A stretch of 64,000 nt of DNA from Halalkalirubrum salinum (GCF_005543295.1 NZ_SRSG01000002.1:1-64000), one strand, 5' to 3'; numbered from the stretch's first letter, positions 8,747 to 17,799 are shown. Numbers and translations are program-made. Notes: generated by a model not told the origin, from the sequence alone.

Positions 8747-9399
8747 GACTCTGTTGAAATATTAAATTGGTGACATTTTCTTGGGTCCATGCTGAATACA
8801 GAGTGCGTACTCGGCACTCGACTACGGTATGCTGGAAAACTGAACTGGACCTGAATCAGCGAACAACAATAACTGTAACCGGGGCACGTCGAACAACGCT
8901 TTCGGCGACGTTCCCTAATAACACGCGGGAGACTCCCTCCCGCCCGCGACTTCCGACAACAATCTCTGACACGTCGTTTTCCTCTGCGAAGGAAACTATT
9001 TTTTTAGAGGGCTTGCCAACGACAGTTTCGATCCGGAATTCGACGCCTTCCGCCTCCAGCATTGGCTTGATCTCCTCGGACACCTCGTTTGTCTTCTCAT
9101 CTTGCACCTCTTTGAGCCGCTCCTGAACGATATCAATCCCCGCCTCGAGCATCCCGTCAGCTACTTCAATGACTCGTAATAGGATGATCTCTTCTCCATC
9201 CGCGGCTTTGACTGCACGATTTACCGCTTTTTGTGCTGCGTTAGATCCGTCGTAGGCCACAAGAATTGCCATACGATCATTCGACACTGGGCAAAAATAA
9301 ATCCCTCTCCCCCACTTGTTTTCAGAACACGACTTTGCTGACTACATACTCTGTATTCAGCAACCTGTACCTATCAATCTCCGAGGTTTCAACAGAGCC
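8747..9399. mobile_element. Transposase-less IS6-like cassette carrying a uspA gene
   Basis: The 653-bp element has inverted ends GACTCTGTTGAAA (8747-8759) and, on the other strand, GGCTCTGTTGAAA (9399-9387), one mismatch in 13. A second inverted block, TGCTGAATACAGAGT, lies 43 bp inside the left end (8790-8804) and 37 bp inside the right end (9348-9362). It interrupts DUF3179 and is flanked by an 8-bp near-perfect target duplication. The only gene inside is a UspA gene with its own TATA-like sequence. No transposase frame is present, so it would move only if an IS6-like transposase acts in trans. It has no CGATCG. Its ends match the cassette at 33893-35650. Confidence 0.8.
8856..9272 (-). 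CDS. Universal stress protein (UspA), cassette passenger
   Basis: A 138-residue single-domain UspA protein starting MAILVAYDGS. The ATP-binding loop is intact: VVGSRGREGVSRVLLGNVA gives G-x2-G-x9-G-N, then VVRRAPVTVIVV, the closing strand. I prefer ATG 9272 over GTG 9287 because an AT-rich TATA-like stretch at 9293-9303 is 21-31 bp upstream, fitting leaderless transcription; the longer start would sit too close. Codons are less GC-rich than neighbouring genes. It is the sole passenger of a transposase-less cassette, so it was probably brought in from elsewhere. Role: nucleotide-binding stress or regulatory protein, partner unknown. Confidence 0.88.
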   Translation of the reverse strand: MAILVAYDGSNAAQKAVNRAVKAADGEEIILLRVIEVADGMLEAGIDIVQERLKEVQDEKTNEVSEEIKPMLEAEGVEFRIETVVGKPSKKIVSFAEENDVSEIVVGSRGREGVSRVLLGNVAESVVRRAPVTVIVVR

Positions 9400-9802
9400 T
9401 TACAACCCAGTCCAGCAGCCGCCGAGCGCCATGGCTACGAACAATCTGGATACGCAGCCTACATCGAGCGTGAGGGTGACGGTTGTTGGTGGGATACGGA
9501 TCGTTGTGCTCGCGACCGACGACGGGATGTATGCCTTCGAACACCCTAGCTTTGGGCTGGCGATCGCGGAAAGAGCGATCCACGGAAACAGCACAACGTG
9601 GGACACCACGACGGCCGAAAGTACTGACGGCCGACAGCTCCATAGGCTTCCTACCCGGCGGCTGTACGCGTTCGCCTGGCGAGACGACCACGGTGAGGGT
9701 GCGTTCTACGGCTACTGCTCGAAATATACCAAATTACAAATGTTTAATGTGCAAGGAGATAACAGATACCGTGAAGGGATTGATTTAGGACCGCCGAAAT
9801 AG
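9400..9802 (+). pseudogene. DUF3179 protein, C-terminal remnant
   Basis: The interrupted gene resumes at the right target duplication. Bases 9400-9465 read LQPSPAAAERHGYEQ and YAAYIEREG in one frame. From about 9476 the next forward frame gives the family's C-terminal segment (VVLATDDGMYAFEHP, TTWDTTTAESTDGR, RRLYAFAWRDDHG) to about 9712, then unrelated residues to a stop at 9802. Relatives have about 50-60 more residues between the two blocks, so an internal deletion with frameshift happened as well as the insertion. This is a decaying gene, not a new short protein. Confidence 0.75.
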
Positions 9803-9849
9803 TGTTTATTTATTGATAACACTTTAGTGCTGGAGAGCCGAAGCCCTAT

Positions 9850-10713
9850 GTGGTGCTCGCAGAGAATCTCGTGCTCGTGTTTCTCGCTGGATTGGTGACC
9901 GCGATAGCGACTGGCATCGGGGCCGTGCCGTTCTTTTTTGTCGAGGAGTTCGGCGATCGCTGGAACGTGGTGCTCTGGGGAGTCGCTTCAGGTATTATGA
10001 TGGCTGCATCGCTGTTTGGACTCGTCGACGAGGGGCTTGCCAACTCTGCGGGGGGATTCCCGACGCTTGTGGTCGCCGGTGCGCTCGCTGGGGTCGCGCT
10101 CGTAGAAATTGCAGACTGGATCCTCGATCGGGTTGATTTCAGCAACGACAACAGCGACAGCACCGTCGATGACAGCGATGACGTCGATCGACCGCTCGAA
10201 GCCAAGGCATTCGCAGAGGGCGATCTCAAAACGCTCACGCTTATCCTCGGGATTTTGACGGTCCACAGCTTCCCGGAGGGTGTCGCGATCGGCGTCTCGT
10301 TTGCGGATCTCGGACTCGAAGGCGGGGTTGCGGTCGCCGGCTTTACTGTCCCGGTGTTGGCAGTGTTCATGACGATCGCTATCTCGATCCACAACGTGCC
10401 CGAAGGAACCGCGATCGCGATTCCGATGCGCGCGATGGGCATGTCAAACTGGCGGATGGTGGGCGCAGCCGTGTTTTCGAGTCTCCCGCAGCCGATCGGG
10501 GCGGTCATTGCGTTCGTTTTCGTCACGTGGGCCCGAGAGTTCCTCCCGTTTGGCTTCGGCTTTGCGGCCGGCGCAATGATCTATTTAGTGCTAACAGAGT
10601 TCATTCCAGAGGCGCTGAAAACTGGTCGATCTCTGCCCCACAGCGGACGAATTGAGCTGGCGATCGGATTCGCTGCAGGTGTTATGATTATGACACCGTT
10701 GGCATACATATGA
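9850..10713 (+). CDS. ZIP-family divalent metal transporter
   Basis: A 287-residue membrane protein with about eight helices. The two metal-binding transmembrane motifs of the ZIP family are present: HSFPEG in helix IV and HNVPEG in helix V. An acidic loop (about residues 97-118, D-D-V-D type) separates helices III and IV in place of the usual His-rich loop. It probably imports Zn2+ or a similar ion. The start is a GTG (9850 or 9853), with GGAG about 15 nt upstream; the ATG at 9848 is out of frame. A PhoU-type regulator follows. Confidence 0.87.
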   Translation: MVLAENLVLVFLAGLVTAIATGIGAVPFFFVEEFGDRWNVVLWGVASGIMMAASLFGLVDEGLANSAGGFPTLVVAGALAGVALVEIADWILDRVDFSNDNSDSTVDDSDDVDRPLEAKAFAEGDLKTLTLILGILTVHSFPEGVAIGVSFADLGLEGGVAVAGFTVPVLAVFMTIAISIHNVPEGTAIAIPMRAMGMSNWRMVGAAVFSSLPQPIGAVIAFVFVTWAREFLPFGFGFAAGAMIYLVLTEFIPEALKTGRSLPHSGRIELAIGFAAGVMIMTPLAYI

Positions 10714-10834
10714 ATAGCCAATATAGACACTGTTGTAGTATATATCCATCATAGCATCGCATTTAGCCTCATATTCGGTAGATTTCGATGATGAGGAACC
10801 GGCTGAATGAACAAATGAGAGCAACGTAACACAG

Positions 10835-11851
10835 ATGTCGAACACAAATTGGGACCGAACAAAACGGAAGATCCAGTTCACTGGCAACTCAACGTACTCG
10901 GTGTCACTGCCGAAAGAGTGGGTACAAACCCACCAGATTTGCCGCTCAGATCCGGTTTCGATATACCACAATCACGATCGGCTGGTGATCGCCCCTGAGC
11001 GAATTTTGGACGAACCGAGCTGTCTGAAAATTGAACCACAACAACGCAGCACCGACGTGGTTCTCCAGCGAATCAAAGCAGGGTTCACAGCCGGCTACAA
11101 TCAGATCATCGTCACCGATCCAACTGAGATCGACGATCGACTCCGATATAGGATTCACGCGACAGTTGAGAGCCTGATAGGCATGGAAATCTACGAAGAG
11201 ACAGAAGAACGAATCGAAATTCGCGATCATTTGGATGCCAGCGCCCTCTCAATAAGTCAGTCGCTCGCGCAGCTTCGTCAGTGTGCACTCCGGATGCAAC
11301 AAGACGCGATGGAGGCTGTCAAAACGAACAACCAGACACTCGCCGAATGGGTCCGAGAGCGAGACGATCAAGCTGACCGGCAGTTTGCATTTATTTCCCG
11401 AGAGTTTCACCGTGGACTGACCGATATCACAGAACTCGAGATTCTAAACATTGATCGGACGGAAGGATTTCGCTACTATAAGATCGCAAGACAGCTCGAG
11501 CGGGTTGCCGACCGTGCAGAGCGAGTCGCCGACGTGGCTAACCAGCAACCGAGATCACCAGGCAAAGATATCTCCCAGGCACTGACCCAGGCGGTCTCAC
11601 TTGCGCGTGAGATCGTTGAGCACGCAACCACTGACGAGGGGACCCGAGCATTAACACGCTACCATGAGTTGCTCGGACACATCGATGCAGGCAACGAGGC
11701 GATCATGCGAAGGGCCGATGCCCACGGGCATCTGTATGTCGTCGTCCTCGAGAGCGCGCGTAGAACTGCCGAGTACGGACTTAATATCGTCAATATCGGC
11801 ACAGAGGGATCAGTTAGCGATTTATTGGGCCCGAGTTCAGAACAAGAGTAA
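10835..11851 (+). CDS. phoU: PhoU-domain regulator with N-terminal AbrB/SpoVT domain
   Basis: A 338-residue cytosolic protein. Residues about 8-55 form a SpoVT/AbrB-like DNA-binding domain (FTGNSTYSVSLPKEWV). The rest is two PhoU-like helical bundles (AMRMQQDA-type and R-V-A-D-R-A-E-R-V-A-D repeats in QLERVADRAERVADVAN). Haloarchaea use this fusion as a phosphate-uptake regulator. It lies about 3 kb from three phosphohydrolase genes and the Ugp importer, so control of phosphorus acquisition is a reasonable inference. Confidence 0.85.
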   Translation: MSNTNWDRTKRKIQFTGNSTYSVSLPKEWVQTHQICRSDPVSIYHNHDRLVIAPERILDEPSCLKIEPQQRSTDVVLQRIKAGFTAGYNQIIVTDPTEIDDRLRYRIHATVESLIGMEIYEETEERIEIRDHLDASALSISQSLAQLRQCALRMQQDAMEAVKTNNQTLAEWVRERDDQADRQFAFISREFHRGLTDITELEILNIDRTEGFRYYKIARQLERVADRAERVADVANQQPRSPGKDISQALTQAVSLAREIVEHATTDEGTRALTRYHELLGHIDAGNEAIMRRADAHGHLYVVVLESARRTAEYGLNIVNIGTEGSVSDLLGPSSEQE

Positions 11852-11896
11852 CCCAAGATACCGGCCAGCTGTAGTAAGCTGATTTTGCCGATATGC

Positions 11897-12853
11897 TCAA
11901 CTGTCGCGGTTACTCATGAGTTTCACAGATGTGAGTAAGTCCTCGTGAATCTGGCCATTCGACGCAACGAGACCCGGTGTTTCCCAAGACCACCCGGAGC
12001 CATCAATGTCTGTAACACAGCCACCAGCCGCGCGAACAAGTTCGACCCCGGCGATCGTATCCCACGGAGAAAGCGGGTACGCCGTTACCGCGCCGTCAAG
12101 TGCTCCACTAGCAACGAGAGACAACGTTAGCTGAGCGCTGCCGATTCGTCGGAGGTTGCCAAACTGCAAGAGGAGTTGACTGACTGAGTTCGCGTAGGCT
12201 TCACGGTGTCCAAAATCAGGAAGCCCCATGGCTGCCACTGCCGCCAGTTTGGGATCGTTCCGATCGCTCACGGTGACCGGTGAGCCATTGCGTGTGACCA
12301 CTCCGTCGCTAACAGTGTATGTATCCGACACGGCAGGTGCAGTATTCACCGCGTGAATGGGTCGACCATCCTGGAGGACTGCGACACTACAGGTCCACCC
12401 AATGGCCCCGCGAGCAAAATTGTACGTTCCGTCGATCGGATCGATGACCCAAACGAACCCCTGCTCGGGAACGCGCTTCGGAAGATCGCCTTCTTCACCG
12501 ACGATGGTGTCATCGGGGAACCGTGCGTTGATAGTGGCGACCGCGGCGTCCTGTGCGTGGCGATCGGCTGTCGTCACGATGTCGCCGGGGTTGATTGCCG
12601 GACCGACGCCCCTTTTATTCGATTCTGTAACTGCCGTCCTGAAGAACGATCGGGCGACTGAACCACCAGCCAACGCAGCCGCTACTGCGACTGACTGGCG
12701 ATCGTCGTCGTAGTGTCTGTCTATCTGTTCTTCCTTTGGTGGCTCGTCAGTGTCCATCTGTTTTCCATCAGTTGGTCTGTCAGCGTCTATCTGGTGTTGG
12801 TCTGATGTCTGGTTAGTGTCCATCTGATAATCATTAGTTGAGCTGTCAGTCAT
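11897..12853 (-). CDS. Inositol-monophosphatase family phosphatase with repetitive N-terminal tail
   Basis: A 318-residue Mg2+-dependent phosphatase. Metal-site motifs are complete: GEEGD, the signature DPIDGTYNF, and SPWDTIAG near the C terminus. Family enzymes hydrolyse inositol phosphates, fructose-1,6-bisphosphate, PAP or glycerol phosphate; the substrate here is not decided by sequence. The first 50 residues are a low-complexity acidic tail with repeated Q-M-D-T/Q-I-D motifs that is not part of the fold. It is the last gene of a three-gene operon; its ATG overlaps the preceding stop by 4 bp. The cluster diverges from a glycerol-3-phosphate-type importer, suggesting a role in releasing phosphate from imported organophosphates. 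Confidence 0.85.
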   Translation of the reverse strand: MTDSSTNDYQMDTNQTSDQHQIDADRPTDGKQMDTDEPPKEEQIDRHYDDDRQSVAVAAALAGGSVARSFFRTAVTESNKRGVGPAINPGDIVTTADRHAQDAAVATINARFPDDTIVGEEGDLPKRVPEQGFVWVIDPIDGTYNFARGAIGWTCSVAVLQDGRPIHAVNTAPAVSDTYTVSDGVVTRNGSPVTVSDRNDPKLAAVAAMGLPDFGHREAYANSVSQLLLQFGNLRRIGSAQLTLSLVASGALDGAVTAYPLSPWDTIAGVELVRAAGGCVTDIDGSGWSWETPGLVASNGQIHEDLLTSVKLMSNRDS

Positions 12854-14097
12854 GAGTAAAGCTCCCTCATTGGAACCGTGGTGAACGGAACGAGCAGTTC
12901 AGCCGGATCGAGTCCACCGTGCTGGCCGATCATGTCGAATTTTGTGTCTGTATGCCAAATTGGTGCGTCGCGTGGCACGATGATAAGATCGCCGCAGCGT
13001 TCGCGAAACGTCTCGCTGCAGTCGTGCGTGCCAAACAGTTCAGCGTCGATCGCTTCTGTCTGAGTCCATGTATGAACCGCAAGTGAATCGAGGGCCTGCC
13101 GAACCGGCTCGATCGATCTGTCTTTGAGGTGGAGGTGGACGTTCCTGAGGCTGCCAGTCGGCGGCATCGGTGTGCCGTTCGGCCGCCGACGGAGTCTCTC
13201 ACTTATACGCTCGTCATCAGTGAGCACTGTGCCGACCGAACCAGGGATGTCAATATGCCCATGGTCAGAAACAAACCCAACAGCGGTCTCAGCAGCAATT
13301 TCGGGAGCAAGCCGATCGATCGCGTAGCGGAGACAGCCATCGATCATCTGAAGCGTTGCCTCGTAGTCCGGCGACTCAGTGCCTTCATTGTGTGAGATCG
13401 TATCCACCTCCGGAAGATACAGCGAAACAAACGAGGGACCTGGTTCGGCAAGCGCATCCATTGCCGCAAGTGCCCCGTCAGCAGGGGTGGTATATGGGAC
13501 CTGTGTCGCCCCCTCGTACAGCTGTGCTGCGCCGTCGTGTACGAGTGTGTGTTTCGGCTGTATAACCGTCGATCGAACGTCCATCTCGGCAAGTTCACGG
13601 TGAATCGTCGGCCCATCAAAGAGTTCCACTGGGTCGTCATCAAGCTGAGAAATCGGTGTGCCGTCAACAGTCGCACCGCGGAGCGGCTCGACGACGACAT
13701 CTTGGGGTGGAAGGTATTGCTCCCAGCCAAGTGAGCCGTGTTCGATCGGTTGTCGACCGGTGTGATACGAGACGATCGCCGCAGCGGTTTCCGTTGGAAA
13801 CACCGCCGAAAGTGGGGTCGTCGTCCCGTGCTCACGGGCGCATGAAAACAACAGTGCAGTCGTTTCGAGCCAGCGATCGTACCGGAGTCCGTCAATGAGG
13901 ACGACCAGAACATTTTGTGACTCAGTGATCGCAGGGTCCAGACACTCGGCAGGAAGTGTGTGCTCCGCATCGTACCCAAGGAACGAGGCGAGCGTAGGAG
14001 AGACGTTCGAGAAACATCGATCGCGGTACGGGGGAGTGTGAGGGTCATGATCTTGGCTTACCTCGAACAGCCGATCGGCTGCAGCGGCAGTACTCAT
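12850..14097 (-). CDS. Alkaline-phosphatase superfamily phosphodiesterase/pyrophosphatase
   Basis: A 415-residue protein of the type I phosphodiesterase/nucleotide pyrophosphatase group. Metal-ligand motifs: VLIDGLRYDR, the nucleophile region AVFPTETAAA with Thr, LPEVDTISHN, VSDHGHIDIPG and IGQHGGLDP. There is no clear export signal, so it is probably cytosolic. It overlaps both flanking genes by 4 bp (ATGA), showing tight translational coupling with the metallophosphoesterase and the inositol-phosphatase-like enzyme. A role in cleaving phosphodiesters or phosphonate/phosphate esters taken up by the adjacent Ugp system is inferred. Confidence 0.83.
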   Translation of the reverse strand: MSTAAAADRLFEVSQDHDPHTPPYRDRCFSNVSPTLASFLGYDAEHTLPAECLDPAITESQNVLVVLIDGLRYDRWLETTALLFSCAREHGTTTPLSAVFPTETAAAIVSYHTGRQPIEHGSLGWEQYLPPQDVVVEPLRGATVDGTPISQLDDDPVELFDGPTIHRELAEMDVRSTVIQPKHTLVHDGAAQLYEGATQVPYTTPADGALAAMDALAEPGPSFVSLYLPEVDTISHNEGTESPDYEATLQMIDGCLRYAIDRLAPEIAAETAVGFVSDHGHIDIPGSVGTVLTDDERISERLRRRPNGTPMPPTGSLRNVHLHLKDRSIEPVRQALDSLAVHTWTQTEAIDAELFGTHDCSETFRERCGDLIIVPRDAPIWHTDTKFDMIGQHGGLDPAELLVPFTTVPMRELYS

Positions 14098-15080
14098 GGC
14101 CCCGCGTGATCGTCGACTAGCGGCGCCGACGCCAGTCGGATTGCAGAAAATGCTGTGAGTCCCGCTGAGGTCTCACCAGCTGTCCGACGGGCTGCGTGTG
14201 CTTCGGTCATTCCTTCAATATCAGTCACTGGAACGTATCGAACAGCAACGCCAGTGTGGTCGAAGTCAAAAAGGAGGTATCCCTGCGGATAGCTGCACGT
14301 CGCGGGTGCGGTAACTTCTCGGAGCGCCCCTGTCGTCGCAACGCCAGGCATGTGCAGATGGCCGGTCATGACGAGACGAACGTCGTGAGCTCGAAGCTTT
14401 TCGATCAACGGCTCCGGGTTTCGGAGCGTCGGCGGAATGCCAACGCCCGGATGGACCGCGTCGCGATACTGATCGAACTGTGCGGACATTTTGGGTGTAT
14501 TGTGGTGCATAACCACGACCGGCGTGTCCGCAGTTTCAAGCAGCTGGTCGAGTTGTGCAACCTCTTCAGCAGATACCTCACCGTCGTGAGTCGTCTCAAG
14601 TGACCCATCGGGCATTGAGGCGGTGTTGATTCCGATCACGTCGAGGCCCCCAACTGACATCGAAAACGGGATCGAACCGGGGGTGTATCGATCGACGAAC
14701 CGCGAGACTGGCGGGGTGTCGTGGGCATCGCCATGACGGTACACATCCGGGGATGCTTTCGGCACATCATGGTTGCCGGGAACCGCGAGGAACGGCGTGG
14801 GACAGTTTTCGAGTAGCTCATCAAACAGTTCGTACTCCCACGGCGCACCATCTTTCGTGAGATCGCCGACAGAAATGGTGTAGTCGACGTCCCGATCAGC
14901 GATATCGTCGAACGCTGCACGGAGCCGATCGCCCGTACAGTGATAGAGCTTCGCAGTCCCTGTTTCGCGATCCGTAACGTGTGGGTCCGCGACGACGGCG
15001 AGACGGACCGGATCATCCACCGGTGGCGCGTCCAATCGCGCCAAAAGCGTGAGATTATTGTGAGCTGTGTGCTGGTACAT
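14094..15080 (-). CDS. Calcineurin-like metallophosphoesterase (GpdQ-like)
   Basis: A 328-residue enzyme with the full binuclear-metal motif set: VADPHVTD, SVGDLTKDG, PGNHDV, VMHHN and TGHLHMPG. This domain order is that of class III cyclic-nucleotide and glycerophosphodiester phosphodiesterases such as GpdQ. It is first in an operon with two more phosphohydrolases and is divergent from ugpBAEC. The reading I prefer is a glycerophosphodiester phosphodiesterase releasing sn-glycerol-3-phosphate or alcohol from imported diesters. The TATATATTT at 15089-15097 is too close to ATG 15080 for a standard TATA box, so transcription may begin from an AT-rich site further upstream. Confidence 0.84.
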   Translation of the reverse strand: MYQHTAHNNLTLLARLDAPPVDDPVRLAVVADPHVTDRETGTAKLYHCTGDRLRAAFDDIADRDVDYTISVGDLTKDGAPWEYELFDELLENCPTPFLAVPGNHDVPKASPDVYRHGDAHDTPPVSRFVDRYTPGSIPFSMSVGGLDVIGINTASMPDGSLETTHDGEVSAEEVAQLDQLLETADTPVVVMHHNTPKMSAQFDQYRDAVHPGVGIPPTLRNPEPLIEKLRAHDVRLVMTGHLHMPGVATTGALREVTAPATCSYPQGYLLFDFDHTGVAVRYVPVTDIEGMTEAHAARRTAGETSAGLTAFSAIRLASAPLVDDHAGP

Positions 15081-15200
15081 CGAGTCACTATATATTTGAT
15101 TAGATAGTAAAAATAACGATTTGCAAAAGCAAACGTAGTAAAGCTATTATCTTATATTGTTATATGAAATTAACTGACTATATTCTCCGTACAAAACCGC

Positions 15201-15220
15201 ATATTATATATAAATATATA
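15201..15220. promoter_or_regulatory. AT-only block in the divergent ugp/phosphohydrolase promoter region
   Basis: The 362-bp spacer 15081-15442 is AT-rich to about 15220, with several TATA-like stretches; this 20-bp run is the strongest. Between it and the chosen ugpB start is an ATG-led open frame of 23 codons (15266-15337), possibly an upstream leader. A second TATA-like sequence (AGTATATTC, near 15388) is closer to ugpB. Confidence 0.4.
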
Positions 15221-15442
15221 GCAATTGTACCCACAGAGGCATCCTATCGTTAGGATTCAGTTCACATGATCCCGATTGAGGTGGTCCGATCGCTCAAGCG
15301 GGCCGGTAAACACGAGCGGGGGGACTGGACCGATTGATGATATCGATTGCTCCGTAGACTATAGCGACGGACCAATTTGCAGACACCAGTATATTCGGCT
15401 CATAGCAACGTTCATACTTGTTTCTTAGCCAGCCCTACTTGC

Positions 15443-16879
15443 ATGACGTCGAGAAATCCACTCAGAGATCGGCCGGGAACAAGCGTGAGCCGCCGGCGGT
15501 TCGTCGAAGCCGCGGGAGCAGCCGGGATCGCGGGGTTGGCAGGCTGTACTGGCAACAGCGACCAACCGGCCGAAGCTTCGAGCGGAAACGGCAACGGTAA
15601 CGGTAACGGAGAGAATGAAAGCGGCGTTGATGTTGGCGAGGCCGACGAGGATGACATCGTCCTCGAGTTTTGGCACATCTTCGGGAGCGAGCTTGGGTCA
15701 CATCTGGATCACCTTGTTGCAGAGTACAATGACCGAGCCGACGGGATCCACGTCGAAACCACATCCCAAGGCGGCTATGGTGAGAACTTCGAAGCGACGA
15801 TGTCGGCAATCAATGCGGGGAACGCGCCGCACATCTCGCTTTTCGCATCTGGAGATACTTCCGCCGCGCTGGATGCAGATGCATTCATTCCGGTTGAGGA
15901 TTTACTCGGCGATAACGTCAATTGGAGCGATTACATGGAGGTCGTCGTGGATTACTTTGCGGTCGACGGGACCTGGCACTCGATGCCCATAAACAACTCG
16001 ACGGCGATCATGAGCTACAACCGAGACATGTTCGAAGAGGCAGGCCTTGATCCTGACGAGCCGCCAGAGACAATGGCAGAAGTCAGACAGGTCTCGGAAA
16101 CACTGGTTGAGGAAACCCAAGCCGAGGAGGGCTGTGCGTGGGCAAATGTGACGTGGTTCATCAATCAGTGGTCAGCGATCGATCAAGAGTTCGTGTTCAA
16201 CAACGCCAACGGGAGAGAGGGCGATTCGACCGAGATTCTGCTCGAAACTGAAACCGCACGACGGATTTACAGCTGGTGGAAAGAGATGTACGACGACGAA
16301 CTCTACATGGCAACCCAACAAGGCTGGGGTGACGCATCTGGCGCAGCGTTACAAAGCGGGCGGGTTGGGATCAACCTTGGTTCGACCGCCGGACTCGGAC
16401 GGAATGCTGAGCTCGCCGAGGAGGCCAGCGAGCCATTCGAACTCGGTGCCGCGCCGCTTTTCAGCCCACATGATGACTTCCACGGCGGCCAGATCGGTGG
16501 CGGCTCACTTTGGGTCCCCGAACAGGCAGTTGAGTCACCCGATCAGGAGGAGGCGCTCATCGACTTCTTCTTGTGGATCACTGGTCCGGAACCACAAGCA
16601 GAGTGGCACAAGCGAACCGGGTACTTCCCGCTCCATCGTGAATCCCGCGATATGCTCGAATCTGATGGCTTTTTTGAAGAGAATCCAGCCTGGACCGCCG
16701 GGTTTGACCAGCTCGAAAAGAGCGAATCCTCAGAGTACACGAGAATGCACATGGTCGCGACGACTGGAGAGGTCGGTGACGAGCGGATGGACCTGTGGAC
16801 CGCACTCCGGCAAGGCGAAGATCTCGACGAGATGCTAAGTGAGTACAAACAGCGGATCGGCGACGCGCTGCAGCGCTGA
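15443..16879 (+). CDS. ugpB: Glycerol-3-phosphate-type ABC transporter binding lipoprotein UgpB
   Basis: A 478-residue solute-binding protein. SRRRFVEAAG and the lipobox LAGC give a Tat lipoprotein signal, followed by a Gly/Asn/Glu-rich linker (about residues 45-75) that tethers the domain to the membrane. The body follows E. coli UgpB closely: EFWHIFGSELG, GGYGENFEATM, PINNSTAIMSYNRDMF, EAGLDPDEPPET, GGGSLWVPE and EWHKRTGYFPLH. It should bind sn-glycerol-3-phosphate or glycerophosphodiesters. I start at ATG 15443 because the 22 residues added by upstream start 15377 are not signal-like. It is first gene of ugpBAEC. Confidence 0.88.
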   Translation: MTSRNPLRDRPGTSVSRRRFVEAAGAAGIAGLAGCTGNSDQPAEASSGNGNGNGNGENESGVDVGEADEDDIVLEFWHIFGSELGSHLDHLVAEYNDRADGIHVETTSQGGYGENFEATMSAINAGNAPHISLFASGDTSAALDADAFIPVEDLLGDNVNWSDYMEVVVDYFAVDGTWHSMPINNSTAIMSYNRDMFEEAGLDPDEPPETMAEVRQVSETLVEETQAEEGCAWANVTWFINQWSAIDQEFVFNNANGREGDSTEILLETETARRIYSWWKEMYDDELYMATQQGWGDASGAALQSGRVGINLGSTAGLGRNAELAEEASEPFELGAAPLFSPHDDFHGGQIGGGSLWVPEQAVESPDQEEALIDFFLWITGPEPQAEWHKRTGYFPLHRESRDMLESDGFFEENPAWTAGFDQLEKSESSEYTRMHMVATTGEVGDERMDLWTALRQGEDLDEMLSEYKQRIGDALQR

Positions 16880-16905
16880 ACGGCAAGTGAGGGACTAACC
16901 AATAC

Positions 16906-17796
16906 ATGTCTTCCCGAAAAGCGTATGACAGCACGTGGCAGGCCGCGTTGCTCCTGCTTCCGACGATCGCAATCTTTGTGATCTTCCTGTACTGGCCCGC
17001 GCTTCGAACGATCTGGCTTGGGTTCTACGAAACGCAGTTTTTCGGACAACAGGGGACGTTTGTCGGTCTCCAACAGTACTGGGAGATCCTCATGTGGGAA
17101 AAATATCAAAACAGCGTCATCGTCACGCTCAAGTTTGCAGTTGTGAGCGTCTTTGGAACGCTCATTGTCTCAATTCTTCTTGCGTACTGGATCTACACCG
17201 TCGAACGAGGCAAAACGGCCTACATGATCGCCGTCATCTGGCCGTATGCGATGCCGGGTGCAGTCGCCGCAACAGTACTGCTCATCCTCTTGCACCCCGA
17301 AATCGGGATGATAAGCGCCCCGATCGAATCACTAACTGGGATGGAGTGGGACTGGCGGGTACACGGTACCCAGGCGTTCTGGCTCGTCGCGCTCGGGACG
17401 ATCTGGTTTACACTCGGCTATGACATTATTTTCCTGCTGGCAGCGTTTCACGGCATCCCAGAATCGCTCAACGAAACAACTCGCCTTGACGGCGTCCCGC
17501 AGTGGCGCATGCTCGTGAGCGTCTACCTGCCGCTTATTTCACCGACACTGTTGTTCTTGCTTGTCATCAATACACTCGGTGGCTTCTTTGGCGGGTTTGC
17601 GATGGTCGATCTCGTAACTAATGGCGGGCCGCGGGGGGCAACCAATCTAATGATATACCAGCTGTATGAAAGCGGTTTCCGGAACTTCAACATCGGCGAA
17701 GCCGCCGTCCAGTCGGTGTACCTGTTTGCAATCGCCGTCGTGTTGGCCGTCGCACAGATCGTCTTCTCAGACAAGCGGATACACTACGGAGGCTAA
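16906..17796 (+). CDS. ugpA: Ugp ABC transporter permease UgpA
   Basis: A 296-residue inner-membrane permease with about six helices, starting with a short cytosolic tail and helix I at residues 15-35. The cytoplasmic EAA loop that docks on the ATPase is ESLNETTRLDGVPQWR followed by ISPTLLFLLV. It is the MalF/UgpA type subunit. It lies 26 bp after ugpB and 3 bp before ugpE, so the operon is compact. Confidence 0.87.
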   Translation: MSSRKAYDSTWQAALLLLPTIAIFVIFLYWPALRTIWLGFYETQFFGQQGTFVGLQQYWEILMWEKYQNSVIVTLKFAVVSVFGTLIVSILLAYWIYTVERGKTAYMIAVIWPYAMPGAVAATVLLILLHPEIGMISAPIESLTGMEWDWRVHGTQAFWLVALGTIWFTLGYDIIFLLAAFHGIPESLNETTRLDGVPQWRMLVSVYLPLISPTLLFLLVINTLGGFFGGFAMVDLVTNGGPRGATNLMIYQLYESGFRNFNIGEAAVQSVYLFAIAVVLAVAQIVFSDKRIHYGG

Positions 17797-17799
17797 CAG

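Noticed and set aside
9266-9802. 178-codon open frame as an independent gene
   Set aside because: Its first third lies in the cassette end and its middle matches the C-terminal part of DUF3179, so it is a chimera of cassette and pseudogene.
12353-12713. Plus-strand frames of about 100-118 codons opposite the inositol-phosphatase gene
   Set aside because: The minus-strand gene shows all metal motifs; these frames have none.
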